Source: Pipra filicauda
Taxonomy: Eukaryota; Chordata; Aves; Passeriformes; Pipridae
Assembly (NCBI RefSeq): GCF_003945595.2
Contig: NW_024104620.1
Location: forward strand, 1 to 64,000
Length of the DNA: 64,000 nucleotides
Direction of reading: 5' to 3'
Shown: positions 41,601 to 55,154 of the stretch, one piece after another
Numbering within the stretch: position 1 is the first letter of the stretch
How the letters are laid out: each line of letters starts with the position of its first letter
Position numbers and translations under genes: made by a program
Notes under the pieces: generated by a model
What the model was told of the DNA's origin: nothing
Databases searched by the model: none
The model's input: only the letters and a program-made list of their open reading frames with translations

Positions 41601-44600
41601 GACTAGGCTGAGCTGTTTCTCTTTACATAGTTTTCCATCCCCGAGTTTTGCGCCTGAGGTTGGTAACTTCCCAAAAATCAGTCTCTTTATCATGGTGCTA
41701 CAGGCCAATATATCCAGGTACATACAGCATGATTACACTCCCATGCAAAAAAATTGGCATTTTATCCCAGTGAGGGGTTTTACAAACTGCACAATTTTCA
41801 ATTCTGAACTGCTTTGACAGTTACTCCCAGGAAAACTAAGCATACAGGCTCAATTTTACCCTTCACCAGTTCAGAACCAACCATTTTATGAACTCCATTA
41901 GGAAATATTTGTTTATGGATACATTCCTCTGGACCAGACTATTTGTATTTCTCCACTATCAGTTAGGATTTCTTTTCCACCCTGACCCACTAGGCCCACC
42001 TTTGGACAAACAACAGCACAGGCCAGGCACTATAATCTCATTTCAGTTACACAGCGCTATAATTTTGAGTCTATAATTCCCATTCTGCAAGGTTTTGCAA
42101 AAAATTAGCTTTTAAAACAGTGATATACTCAGTCAAAGTCCTGAAATGATACACATTGACCATCCTAATCAGGAAACTCTGACAAGTTTTAGCCTCATAA
42201 AGTATATTAAGCTTAAAAAAGCACGAAGAACAAAACATTGTATAGCTGTACTTGCAACCACTTCTGCAGTGCTGTGGCCCATTTCAGGGAAGCATCTCTG
42301 TTCAAGAAAGCAGTCACAGATGAGTTCGAAACAGGCACTTGCTGAGGTGCTATCCTGAATGTAGCCAATATTTGGGCCATTTTTATAAATCAGTGGTCTT
42401 GTGAAGGCTTGGATAATCTATACTTTTGTCTTTTGGTTTTCAAATGCAGAATACAAGCTCAGCAGTCATTAAGAAACATTGCAACTGTGGAGCAATGAGG
42501 GCAAGTACTAATAGAAGGTCCTAACCTACTTCTGGTTCCAGCTCTGCAATATCCTCACATCTCTAACGTACAAAGGAGGTGGCTCTCCCATTTCACTCAT
42601 TATTACACCTCCGACTTTAATTCTTTCTAGATATTTTGCTAGAAATATTGTTTTCAAACAAAGCTCACTCTAAGCTGTCCCTTTGGCAGTGTATGGGTCA
42701 CCACAGCAGTTCTTGGAAACCTTCATTCCTTGCAGCAGGTTCAGTCTACTCTAGCACTCCTGCACAAGTACCTGAGATCCTGCAAAACAGGATGATATAT
42801 GGCACTGAATATTGCTATGGAGAGAGGAGTATTCTCACTCATGCATGCATGTGCAATAATGTGCTGCAATCGCCAACAGTCCTTTTTATTCAAAATTTCA
42901 CTCCCTTCTCATATCACCTCCAAGGACCAGTAGAATAATAGAGACATCTGCAAAGGGGAGCAAGAGATCTTTACAGATCCTCCTGCCCTACCATAATTTA
43001 CTGCCTTTACATCCTATCCTGACGGTTGGTTGCTTCCTTCATCACCACCATGCTTTTACCATTATGACAGAAAACGATGAGGCAAGAGGAAAAGACCTGC
43101 AATCATGAAGCAACCCAGCGATAGCCCAGCTAATAACATGAAATAAAATGCATTGTGCTTCCCAGCTCCAGTGAGAGAAAATGATGAAGCACAAACCCAG
43201 CTCTCATCATTCAGCAGTCTGGCTTGAAGAAAAGAAAGAAAAGAGACACCACATGATAGCTAGAAAAAGATTTTGGATAATGTCACAGAAATTGTTCCAT
43301 TTTCTGTATTACATAACTGACTGGTTTTAGGTCCTTCTTCTTACCTACATATGTGAAGTTGTCAGACCAGATAAAAGTGAAGGGATACTACACTATTTGA
43401 CAATAAACCCCACTTTCAGCAAGCGGTGACAGTCATCCTGTTTCAGAAAGCATATGTCTGTTCTTTTTTGCCTGTAGATTATTCCCTCCAATAACTCTCA
43501 ACTAAACTTTTCCTTGTTGCATTGTCTATAATCCAAGAAAAACCCCGATGATCGTAATGTGGAAAGATAGTTGCCTTCTTCTGCTTACTTATTTCCTATA
43601 AGACTGCTCAAAAGAGCAACAACTTTATTGTGTTTAGTCTTTTCCCCAAAAGCTGAATTGTTGGAAATGTAATCCAATAAAATGTCTTTGCAGTCCATTT
43701 CATGATCTTTCAGTAAAGATTTTAATTTTGAGCAGACTTTTACCTTTTTTTCCAAAACCAACAAGTATTTGTTGCTTGCCACAGAAAAAAAACTGGGTTG
43801 AAAAGCTCTGATTTTCTGACACTGGATCTTATAATCTAAATTTTTATTTCTTCCTTAAGCGGTCTGACTTCTTGGGGGCATATATGAGAGCAATCAAAAT
43901 CAGCCTGAGAAGCAGGAGAGGCCACCAGAGCCCCCCCAGGTGTGACACTAACCGACATGGGGTCCCTGGCTGTGCAGCCCCACAGGGCCAGGTCCCTGAA
44001 AGGCACCTTGCAGGCAGGTGTGCAGAGCCTCCTGCAATGAGAGGTGGCACTGGCCCTGGACATATGACAGGGGTCCCACTTAATCCATGAGCCCGAGCTG
44101 TCCTCCACCCAGCCTGTGCCACAGGAGTTCCTGAGCTTAGAAAGTGAGGAGTTTTCGGTGTCTGCTACTCTGTCCCCAGGAGCTCGATCTGAACAAAAAG
44201 TGAGTTCCTTTGGGATCATAGGAGGAAGACCTCCTCTGCCAAAGACATTACCAGACTTTCCTGTTCTTCACTCTTATGATTTTTCCTAGTAAGAAAACAC
44301 CATTTTTTAGGCATATTGCAAAGGATTGTGGACCAGCTCAGTAGATATATCACCAATAAAGGGGTTTTTCCTTCAAATTATTTCCTTACATCTTAAATAC
44401 ACAATATTACATTCAATTTGCTTTTTTTTAATTGCTATTTCTACTAGCCCTACTGAGCATACAGTGACTACATATTCTTAGCTATTTTATAGAGGAGTTC
44501 TTTGAAAATAAGCAAAGACATAAGTCAATTTATGAGATGTAGAAGTGTATTACCACCTGAAATTGTAGCTTTCCATATTATGTAAGTCCACATTGTTTTG

Positions 44601-47113
44601 TAGCATTTTTATTTTTATCAGAATTTCATTAGAGTACAATGATAAATGGTTGTTGCATACCCCCAGGCTCACAAGTAGTTGAGCAAAAATCTGCCATTAC
44701 AGGAAGGTACAATTGCTAGATTTTAAATAAATACACTCTGTCATGCAGCTGTATATAGCAGGTATATATAACAAATTAGTATCAGAGGCACATGTATATT
44801 ATATAACCTCACTCTAATAATGTATTTATACCCTGATTTATTCAAACTCTATGTGATGAGCTTAATCATAAATAGAGACAAATTAAGAAGTGCATAATAA
44901 TTTTCAGCTCAGAGACCAGCACCTACTGTGGTGGTCTTCTGCACAGGGATGAATATCTTACTTAAAAATCACTATGCACAGTAATTTAGAAGGAAATAAC
45001 CTCCTTTGTCATGTTTGCATCTATCCAGCAAAAGGAAGTTAGTGATTAATGCTCAAGATATTTTCCATGATGAAAGAATCTGTTTCCTCCATACACTTTG
45101 ATTTACTCTCTCCTATTTTTGTGTCGTATTTTGATAAAGGACATTGTACTCATCCATCAGGCCTGGTCTAATCTTTGTAACTAACCCAGTTCCTGAAATC
45201 CTCAGGCTTCATGCAAACCATTAGTACTTGTATACAACCATATTACCAACTGCCGCAAACACAAAGCAGCTCTTTGCAGCCAGGCTACCCTTTTATATAA
45301 CCTCAATATTTTCTCTTACGAAGAGAAATATAATCAAGACAAGGCACCAGAATTCATCCTGCAAAGCGATATTCATTGCATGACTTTATGGCAGCAGACT
45401 CATTTCCTACCAGTTGCCAACATATTGTATCACAAGTCACTTTCTCTCAAAATCAGTACAGCTGACTTTTTTCTCAGGTTTTCCAATACACCCTTGAACC
45501 GTGAGAGTCCACTGCCCAGTGCTGCACAGCAGGATGGTTTTCCAGGGAGGGGTGCGAGGGGCAGTGGTGGAGGCACAGGGACTTGCCTTGCCACCATCAC
45601 CACCCAGTCGGGTTCTATCTCACCCAGGCATGAACACCCACCCGGCAGAGATCTGGTCTATCCTCACTACAGCTCCCTGCTTTCCTAAAACCACAGAGTG
45701 CTCCCTCCCCTGTTCTGGAGGCTCACTGCACAGGAATCAAAACCTTCATGGTCCCCTTGGTCTTCTTCCCATTCTCCCTTCCCCTCTAGGTTATTTCTAC
45801 CTCAAGCCATCTCAGCAGACAGCAGAGATGCCTTGTGTCTCCCACAGCCTGCCCTCCACAGACAACCTCAGGAGAAAAGCCACTCCAGCAGCCATGGGGA
45901 GGGATGCTCCTGCCTGGGAGACAAAACCCCAGCCAAACCTTACAACCACCATTTAACAAGAATGCTACCACCTGTTTGGTTATGACATCTGCCTAAATAA
46001 AAATTAAATACAAAACAACACCCCGATTTTAACAATAATTTGAATATTTTTACAAACACTTGTTGAAGGGAGAAGACAACTTGCAAGGAGCACAAATGCT
46101 CCAGGAGTCACTGCATCCCAGTCTGACTAGCAGCGTTTATTCCCTGCAGCTTATTGCTCAAAATCGGATAAATGCTGGAAAATCTCTCAACTCACCACAC
46201 TTAGGAGCCACAGTACAAAGCAATGTTTGTTTTAGAAATTAGATTACAACGTATACAGTGATTTATAAATATTTGCATTTTATAATTCTTTCTGCAAATG
46301 AGTTTGTAAGTCAATCCACACAGGGATGAGATTCTTCCCTTGCAAAAGGAATGAGCCACAGAATTTTAACTAGTGCCCTCTTACTGCCTGTGAGCTTTGG
46401 TCACTTTTTCCCTCCCAGGGCTCTTCCCTCATGATGTGCCAGGGAAAAATTACTAACTTTTCCTTTGCACAACTTCTTACTTGGGGCTGTGTGGGAAAGG
46501 CAGCCATTGTCCAAAAAGCAACAAAGACGGCAGGAACAAAGGAATGGTCCATTTCAAAACAGAGTTGATATTTCAGACAGCCTCCTGCAGTTCCTTCCCT
46601 GTATTGTACAAGAGAGTGTAAATACTTGCTGCCACAAAGAGGCAACATGCTCCAGTTCTTGCACCACACAGAAATCCACCCATCAGGGTCCAGACAGAAC
46701 AACCAGACTTACAAACACTTTTTACAGTGATGTTAAAGAAATCCCTAGCACTACTGGGGAAGTCAAAGTGCTAATTAGCTCACAAGAGGGATGCAGGTTA
46801 ATGTACACCCTCAAGGATGCTTTTCCTGAAGTCCAGGTATCTAGAGTGTCAGTGCCAAGTGCCCACACGTCCTCTTCATCCTGCCTGACTTAAGGATATA
46901 TGGAGGCTGGAGATTCCTCTCCAGGCTGCTGAATGACAAATCAAGAGTATATGGAATTCCTGAGTCGCTTCTCTCTCCTTCCTCATACATGAAGGAAAGA
47001 AAGGGAGGGAACTCAAAAGGTTAAAAGAAATAAATCCAAGTCACAAAACAGTGACTGCGTGGCAGTCCAAAAGCAAGGGGGTCAGCCTGCTAGTGCACAA
47101 AGCAGAGACAGCA
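35641..47113. other. Long non-coding block, no gene confirmed
   Basis: About 11.5 kb with a pure A tract (about 39993-40030), a TTTG microsatellite near 37764-37783 and small GC-richer patches at 39.7-39.85, 43.9-44.2 and 45.5-45.9 kb. Minus-strand acceptor-like sites with long pyrimidine tracts occur near 38057, 42955 and 43225. The last leads into a frame open for about 50 codons but has no good donor. These are recorded as unconfirmed and not called as exons. Confidence 0.5.
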
Positions 47114-47250
47114 TTACGTGGAGACAAGAAAACACCTAAGCCTGTAGCTCATGGCCAAAACACCATGAGACAGCCTTCCACTGTGGCTTGGGGACTTCCT
47201 ATCAGTGATGAGGTTGCTCTCCCAGGCCTCCAGTAAAAGGGTTGCCTTTT
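47114..47250 (-). CDS. Very tentative terminal exon of the putative minus-strand gene
   Basis: On the minus strand a good acceptor (CCATTTTCTCTTTCTCCTAG) precedes a segment that, read in phase 1, stays open for 44 codons and ends with TAA at 47114-47116. Its phase matches the donor of the 48.1 kb exon, so the two could join in frame. The predicted tail includes KATLLLEAWESNLITDRK. Another frame of the same segment is also open for over 30 codons, and I see no polyadenylation signal close by. Chance is a serious possibility. No family is recognised. Confidence 0.12.
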
Positions 47251-48127
47251 CTAGGAGAAAGAGAAAATGGCATGTGCAGAATTTCACTTAATTTCACTTT
47301 CTCCCACTCCTCTCCACATACCCCTCCACCCAGGTATGCACACTTGGCAGTTTTGCTTTTTCTGTGCTGAATTGGACTCTTGAAGAGGAATTCAGACAAG
47401 AAAACGTAAGGTAGAGGCTGATGTTGCAAACACATCAGCCAGCATGTCCTCCTGCTCTAGCAAAGGGAAAGTGCTGTCTTCAAGACAAGCTTGCTTGTTG
47501 AGTAAACCAGGCTGAGAAGAGAGAAGATGAACATACCTAAAAATGAAGTAAAATAAACACATCTACAAATGTCACAAAGAAACTGTCCATTTCTATCTGC
47601 TACAGGACAAGTCCCACATCACTGAAACAACAAGGGCACACAAGTCCAAATGCGCTTAACCCAGGCAACCAGAAGTGTGTTTCAAACCACATTAAACCAA
47701 GTGCACACTCTTCATCTGATGGCAGTAGAGGTTCCCTTCTTCATTTTGGACATCAGCTCCTTTCTGTCCTTAAACCATATACCTGGCCATCTCCCTAAGT
47801 ATCTCCAAAATTCTAGCAAATACACCAATTTCTGACAATTTGAATGAGGCTGTTGCTAAGCAACACCTTTTCTCTTTCCTTTTTGGTTTGCTTTTTTTGG
47901 TTTTGTTTCAGTTTGTTTGGGGGTTTTATGTTTTTGTTTGGTTGCTTGGTTGGTTTTTTGTTCAATTAAACTTAAAAAAAAAACCACTTAAGATTCAAAA
48001 TTTTCAATTTTTTTACAAAAACAATGCCTCAAAAAGAAGCTCATTTTTGGAGACTAATTGTATTTCCTATATTCTTCAAATAAAAAACAAGTTTGTTTGT
48101 TAATAATATGATGTTACTAATTCTTAC

Positions 48128-48217
48128 CTACAGCCCATCTTACACTTTCGGGAACTCCAGTGCTAATCAGCTTCTTTACACCCATCCTTTCCTTCCCATC
48201 CATACTTCTGTTTCTCC
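48128..48217 (-). CDS. Candidate internal exon of an unidentified minus-strand gene
   Basis: A 90-nt segment bounded on the minus strand by a strong acceptor (GGTCCTTCCTCTTTCACAG) and a good donor (GTAG/GTAAGAA). Only the phase-1 frame is open throughout. It encodes MDGKERMGVKKLISTGV, then PESVRWAV, and leaves one base for the next codon, so the exon is symmetric (1-1). The internal ATG has a strong context (A at -3, G at +4), so it could serve as a start codon if the upstream exon is non-coding. The other two frames stop at TGTAA and TGATTAG. It could be an unannotated exon, a lineage-specific alternative exon or a chance splice-site pair. I do not recognise a family. Confidence 0.35.
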
Positions 48218-51200
48218 CTGTGAAAGAGGAAGGACCCTTTTCCCTGAGTTATGGTAAATATGTGAAATAAAAAATCCACATAAGAGATGACCCAAAGCAT
48301 GCAATACTAGTGGGGGATTTTCTTTTAATTTCGGCATATTTTGGATCTGAAAGGAGTCAGGCCATTTATAAATTTCCTTGCAAACACTGCACATAAAATT
48401 ATGAAGCTGTTTCTGTAAAGCGGCTCATTAATTTAAAAGGGTGGCTGATCCCTGAAGGGAAGACCCTCTTCAACAGGGAGGTTCTGATGTCACACCGGGA
48501 TTTCATTAGTGTACTGGCTAGAAAAAATGCTAAAATAAAATGTAAATAACTAACTAATTATGCATGCAGTACAAAATGGAGCGCCTCCAAAGTAATTAGA
48601 AATGTCCATACATGGCAGTCGGAACTGCAAGCTGAGCACAGAGGGTTCGTGCTCTCCAGCTATGACAACAGAGCGATCACAGAGAGTTTCTAGGCTGCAG
48701 TGGGGTAAAGAGAGATGGCATTTCCTGAGTGTGCTGCCTGTGACTAAATTTAAATTAACAAAATTACGAGGGATTGAACCATTGCCAAACCAGGACATTC
48801 TGGGTTCATCCTTGTCTGTCAGAGACTCACGTTAAGGGAGGCTGAAATCTTACATTAACAGAGAGAACTGGATTGTTTTCATCAGAGCTGAACCTCAGTA
48901 AAGACAAATATAGTTCTGTATATTGTCAGTGAAAATGGTGTGAGTTACAAGAGAGGATGAACATAGTGACAAGTAAGGAACTAAGATGTTTCCCCTTCCC
49001 TTCACCAATTAAAATTTTCTTTTATTTTCATGTCATTATTCTACCTGTAAAACCAAAGGATTCAATGTAAATGCTTCATTATTTTCTTAGAACTCCTTGT
49101 TAGACCTTTTTAATCCTTGGCACAAAGAAATGTCATTTTGAAATTATTTTCCTTCTAATGAAAGTACCGTCTTTGCTAGGAGATGTAGGAAGCTTTCTTT
49201 GTAGAGAATACAATTATGCAGAATGGCACAAATTTTGCTGTCATTTGTAATCCTAAAACTCCTGTGGAGCTATTGAAGTTACATGGGCATTTCAGAGAAG
49301 ATTCTGTTTTAACTCTTAGACACTCTCCACTTTTTTTACAGCAAGAGCTGTCACTTCCCACTCAATTCTTCTGCCAAGACATCACTTTTCCTCTGCTGCA
49401 ATCTGAACTGAGTCCTGTTCTGTCACAGTGATGTGATGCTTGCTACCTCAGCCAGAGGTTTTGTACTGTAAGTCAGGTCATACCTGTAGAAGCATTATTA
49501 ACAACCAGCAAAAACACCAAGCAAGGCTACTAAGCTTAGAGTTTTTTCTCCTTCTAAAGCCTCCCCTCCACTTTTATTTAGAAATTGGTAAACTAGAGAA
49601 GAGCCTCTCGCATCTCTTTTTCTTGGCTGGGTGTTGTGGGTGCTACTGCTAGACACTTTTTTTTCTTTTTTTATCATATCATAGTAAAACAAGAAACACC
49701 CCTCAGTTTTAAGGTTCTTCATGGTTCACACTATTGTCACCCAAGCCACTCTGTTTCCTTGCATAGACCAACTTTCTGTGCTTCATGCAAAAGTCTGTCT
49801 TGTTGTTGCCTTTGTCATCTCTATTCGTAACATCTACTCTTCCTCTGAAAATGCTTCAATCTAGGAAAGTCAGTTTCCTCCTCCTATCTTCTTTTCAGAG
49901 TTACTTAAAGTCTTACACGTTACAAGAGGCATTCCAGCTCAACTAGCACAATTTTACATATGTTTCTGTAATTCCTTATATGACATATGTCTCGTATTTA
50001 ACCCATAATAGATTAGAAACCCTTGACCATCATCTCCCCAAGGACGCTCTGTATTTTACTTCTTTTACACCTTTAGGTGGAAAGCAGAGCTTGGCAACAC
50101 CCTGAACCAAAGTCCTGCTCTGAAAAGGCATTGGGTCTAGTTACTAGGTACTCCCTGCAAAACGAGAGCCCTTGTCATAGTAACCTACATTTTCGAACAG
50201 ATGCTAGATAAAGTGCAAGCTGCTTTTACTGCATAGTTTCAATGTATTACTCAAGTCAGGTTTCTGATATGTGGTCCTGGAGCAAGCACTGCTGTTCCCC
50301 TGCACACACCTCAGGTCAGCAAAGGCTGCTTTATTAATAACTAAGATTAAAAGACAAAGTTAAGGCAAATAAATATTTTTTCCCAAATGAGGAAAGAGCT
50401 GATGATCTGGAAAAACAGTGCCTTCTGGTAAGATCTCAAGATTATCATGGGCTTGGTTGTGATTTCTGTGCAGTATTTCTTAAAGCGTCATGTTTGTCTA
50501 CCTTGGGTGTTTGGGTTTTCTAACACAGGGCTGATTTTTCCATGTTTTAGGGAAGAAGCATGTTCATTGGGAAGAGCAGTATAGGAGTGAGGCAGGGATG
50601 GAGATGCACAGCAGCCTGCTCATGCAGCAGCAGCAGGCACACAGGGCCAAGGAGGGCTCACCTCGCATCAAGCCCCTGCCTTACCGGCACAGGATGTCAC
50701 ATCCGCAGCATAGGGGAGTTGCCATGGGAACCACCTTATTTTTCCTAAGCAAAGCACACAGACCTGTGCAACCCGCCAGCTTGCTCACTGTAAATCATTG
50801 CTTTCTCAAGGGTTCAGTAACTTATAGAGGTGCCCCTTCAGAAGTTGCCTGAAGTGTTATTAAATAAACTCTTTTGGGGGCACTGTATTGACACCTGTGC
50901 CACAAAAGGTAGGTGTCAGCCAGAGAGAGAAGGGGAGCACAGGGCAGGAAGAAGGGGGTACTGGGGGGGCAAAGGCCATCAGGCACCCCAATCTTCAAAG
51001 CTGTTGCACGGTATGGAAACAAAGGAAAGCAGTTAAAGGAGGGAAGTCCCATGTAGAAAAATGTGTCAGGGAAATAAAATTTCATCTTAAATACATTATG
51101 AATATTATGAATTGATTGGTCAATTATAGCAGACTTCAATGAAATCACTGCTGTAAGTCCCTAAAACCCATAGGGGTTTTTTTAATAGCCTTTAATTTAA

Positions 51201-53947
51201 AAAACCACCTGCAAGTTTAAAAACATACTTAGGTTAAAGCTGAGAATTGAGAAGAGGGCATGAGCAAGGTGGGTTTCTTGTGATGTGATTATTAAATAAA
51301 AATATTGCTCTTTTCAAAGTTTCAAAAGTGAAAAAATAGACAGTTTACTAATGCAGGTATGTTGTATACTCTTTCAGAATGACTAACAAAAAAGGGTAGA
51401 AATCCTTTGTGCATAGAATTGAGTTACCAAAATAAACTGAAATAAAAAAAAATAAATCAGTGCATTAACAGTCAATTACTTCTTTGCCTCTTCAGAAATA
51501 AATATGCAATTATTAAACTACAAATATTCTACCCTATTGAAGCCAAGGGGTGAACACTGGATTCTGAAAAGACGATGGATCCAAAGGGTAAGACACTCTA
51601 ATTTCTTTAGGAAGCATTTGCTGTGTGAGCAGCGCATTTACAACTCTCTATGTGCAGTCTTTGGTATTTTCTTTTTTTTTTTCCCTTCTTTTTTTAGAAA
51701 ATAAAGAAGGGGGAAGGGGAGAGAGCTGCTTCTGGTTTACAGGCTACAAGATGAGATTTGCAACATGCCATATTTTGTGTGGTCTAGCAAGCTACTACTG
51801 GTTCAGGGAGCATTCTATTTGCAACTGTTTTCCAGGATAATAAAACCACGTGCAAGTGTTTTATAGAACGTATTTCATATAGAAAGTTTGTAATCCAAAC
51901 GTATAAATACTCAAATAACCTTGTGCTAAAGCAGGTAAAAAATGCCAAGGGGAAAACAAATAACAAGAAATCATATTTGAGGAAAAAACAAACAAACAAA
52001 AAAAAAAAAGAAGAGTGAGGGAAGATGCTACTGCTATTTTTCTAATGCAGTGAGGTGGTTTGTGAGGAGGTTTATATCTCTGGAAGGTAATGTTAAATTA
52101 TAACCATATTTTATTCATTCAAATCATTAATAAGTTGATTTAAGCTATCTCCTACTAAGGACTTGATCTGGGGGTAGGAATACATGGCAAAGAAGAAGGT
52201 GCTTCACTGCTTGCTGTATTCTGAAAGTATTACTTAAATTATATTCAAGTCATCAGATAATTATGAACTTTCTTTTCCTTTATATTTATATGGAATATTT
52301 ATTGAATTGCACAGTGTGCTTTTACAATAAAGTGCTTTTTACGTTGGTTTCTTTGTTCATCCAAAATAAAACTGACAGTTATCCTTTTATAACCTATTCT
52401 GAGAACATTTTCTCTTCTTTGAAACTGATTGATGCACTACTTTAAATGTTCCTGCAAATATCGTTTCAATTCAAGTTTCTGCATAATGTAATAAGAAGAT
52501 AAAAGAATTCTATACTTCAACAAGAGACATTACAAAGCAACTAGAGACATTATCAAGGGCATTAACAAGCTCCTAATAGCAATAAAACCTTTTAACTGTC
52601 TGATGTAGAACATGCTCCCACCAAACCACCACATATTATGGTAATTGGCTCCAGTTTCTGAATCTTTCATTGTAAAGTTACAAAGAGTTAGGTAGAACTG
52701 AAAAGTGAACCTGGAATTCACAGTTCAGTTGCTTATCTTTTTTTTATTATTGTTATGATAGTGTTTTCTTTACAATACACAGGATCAGCATGAGCCCCAG
52801 CTGCAGCAACATCATTTTATATTCTGCTCTAAGGTTCCTGATCCTCATCTTATTCTCGTTTCTCAATATTTAAATGTATATGGTTTTAGTCCTTCTAACA
52901 GCTTATCATGTAAAGAGTATTACAATGTGTGAGTTGGTCATAGTTTGGCCATTTCACACGCTCAGTCGCTGCAACACTGAAAGTTCAGAAAATGAGATAT
53001 AACTGAACTTCAGTGCTCTAATTTACCTCAGGAAATAACATGGGGTAAGTTGCTTACTTTTCTTTTTTGGATTCTCCTCTCAAAAACATAAAACTCAGGT
53101 TTCATCCAGGGTCCCATGAAAATAAATACAAAATTCAGTACACAATAAAAATGAAACTAGAACCTGCAGCAGAAAAGTGGAGAAGTGACATGAGGCTCTG
53201 TGGTGATTAACCTGCAGTGTAAAGCCATATGTCCTGCTGACATGTCTATGGCACCACACCATCCTTCACAGGCTGGCAACCTGTTTACTTGAGAAGGGCA
53301 ATCCAATTGGCATCTAGAATCGTGGTCCAAAAAAGAAGTTGTCATTTCTTGCCTCTGAAACTATCCTGGTTTAAAGGACAAGATGCCAAGAAACAATGTA
53401 CTGCAAAGGAAACTCCAAGGAGAAAAAAAAAAAAACAACCAAAAAACCCTATAATGTTTCCAGCTCAAAGCTTGGTGTTTAGACACCACAAAACCCGTTA
53501 GGCTGGATCTCCATTAATATGACAGGCTTTGGGGGCAGATGTGCAAAGTTTAGATAAGAAACACAAACTGGAAACACCAAACAGGATAACTGGACTACAC
53601 ACGTCTCTCTCAGAAGAGGAAAGAACTATCTCATTTCCGAAGATCTGGCTGATGGCTGGAAAGATGATCACTTGGACTTCACTGAGATCATAAAAGCACA
53701 GCATGCAGTTTCTACCTAGTCTGGAAAAGCAGTTTCACTATTTCCTGTAACATTTAATGGCACAATACTTTCATTACAGTGTAAATTAGAGTAATCCTTT
53801 TATTATTGCCATTATCAAAGGCTGCTTTAATTAGACTCACTTAAAGGTTTGTTAAGGCTTTTGACAACAGAGCACACAACTATCACACAGTTACAAACAT
53901 GCTTTCAGCACGATTACTAATAAACCTCCTGAAGCCTACTCAGAACT
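48218..53947. other. Non-coding DNA, probable intron if the flanking exons are real
   Basis: No supported coding segment. Moderately AT-rich, with short T- and A-runs and no recognised transposon. On the proposed gene model this is part of the intron between the CpG-island/56.8 kb exons and the 48.1 kb exon. Confidence 0.45.
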
Positions 53948-54041
53948 AAAAAAAAAAAAAAACCAAAAAAAAAACCAAAAAAAAAAAAAACCAAGCCAAA
54001 CCAAAAAAAAAAAAAAAAAAAACAAAAAAAAACAAAAAAAA
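53948..54041. repeat. A-rich low-complexity tract
   Basis: About 95 bp of long A runs interrupted by CC or C (AACCAAAA-type units). Open frames across it on the minus strand are poly-Phe artefacts. It may be an expanded retroposon tail, but no element body is recognisable beside it. Confidence 0.85.
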
Positions 54042-54659
54042 CCCAGGACAAACAAACGCGTTTTCCCAAAAAAACTGTGACTCTGGTCTTTCCACTGCAG
54101 TTGGTGTAAAAGTCTGGGAGATTAAAACAAAACAAAACAAAAAAGACTTGAGGAGCAACAGAAACAGAATAAATCTGCAAGGACACCAATTATGTAGGTG
54201 AAACATTTTATCAAAGCATTGTAATTACTGTGACTTCACTTTCAAAAAACATAAAATGGAGTTTTTGCTTGACAACAGATTTTCTTCATAAATTCTACTG
54301 AAATCTCTATAGCCTTGCATTCTGCTTATTCCAATCTATTGTATCTCTGGTGTTAACTCATTAACAATTACAAGTGAGATATTAGCCTTGGGAAAACAAA
54401 AATGGCATCACTCAATGCCATATTACCTTACACATTTCTGCAGCGAAAGAAAGCCTACTGTGGTGTTGGTCTCCATCATGGATGAACCTTTTTGAATGGT
54501 GGCATTGCTAAAGGCATTTTTAGGCCATTTTAGAGGATTTCCATCGTTAAAGCAGTACATTTTCAAGTCCTCATTTTACAGAAAATGAGCAGAAAGAAAC
54601 CAACAACTCCAAAGCACGGAAAGAGGAATAAGCAGGCACCACAACACTGTCTTTGGCAT
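54042..54659. other. Non-coding flank of the CpG island
   Basis: AT-rich unique sequence with an (AAAAC) short repeat near 54125-54141. No gene is supported. Confidence 0.5.
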
Positions 54660-54887
54660 ATAGCCAAGACTGAAAATCGCGCTGATACCGCCTTGCGGAA
54701 GGGACACGCGTGAGTTATCCCTTGAGAACACGTTTCCCCTCCGATTATCGCTGGGGGCTGAGCGACAGTCGGCCCTTCCCGACCGGGAGTTTAAATCACC
54801 GCGCTCATACCCTGGGGGGGGAAGGAGGTGGGGGGGGGAGGAATAAGATCCCGGGTGGCACGGGGAATTAATTACAGCCCGCGTGGA

Positions 54888-54919
54888 GGGGCTGGAGGGG
54901 GGCGAGGGGCCGACAGGGG
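54888..54919 (+). other. G-quadruplex motif in the CpG island
   Basis: Four runs of at least four G (54888-54891, 54897-54902, 54906-54909, 54916-54919) with loops of 3-6 nt, matching the canonical G4 pattern. A second G-rich cluster (8- and 9-G runs) lies at about 54814-54840. Such motifs are common in CpG-island promoters. Confidence 0.7.
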
Positions 54920-55154
54920 AGGTGCCCCGGCAGCCGCGGGGAGCAAAGCGGGGCTGGGACGGGCGGGCGGGAGTAGCGCAGGGCGGGGGCAGCGGAGCAG
55001 CGGAGCAGCCGAGCAGCCGAGCCCGGGCCGGCGCCGCCGCGGAGCTCGAGCAGCCCCTGGCGGAGCCGCGGAGCCGCTGCCGCCGCTCCGCCCGGCGCTG
55101 GGGCCGCCCCGGCCGCGACACCCGCTGGTGCCGGCCCCTCCGGCTCCCACTTAC

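Noticed and set aside
42920..42955. 33-nt phase-1 micro-exon candidate on the minus strand
   Set aside because: Good acceptor but poor donor (GAG/GTGATA) and too short to judge coding potential.
43085..43222. About 50 open codons after a strong minus-strand acceptor near 43225
   Set aside because: No adequate donor before the stop, and the required phase does not fit the other candidate exons.
53946..54206. Poly-Phe open frames on the minus strand
   Set aside because: They are translations of an A-rich low-complexity tract.
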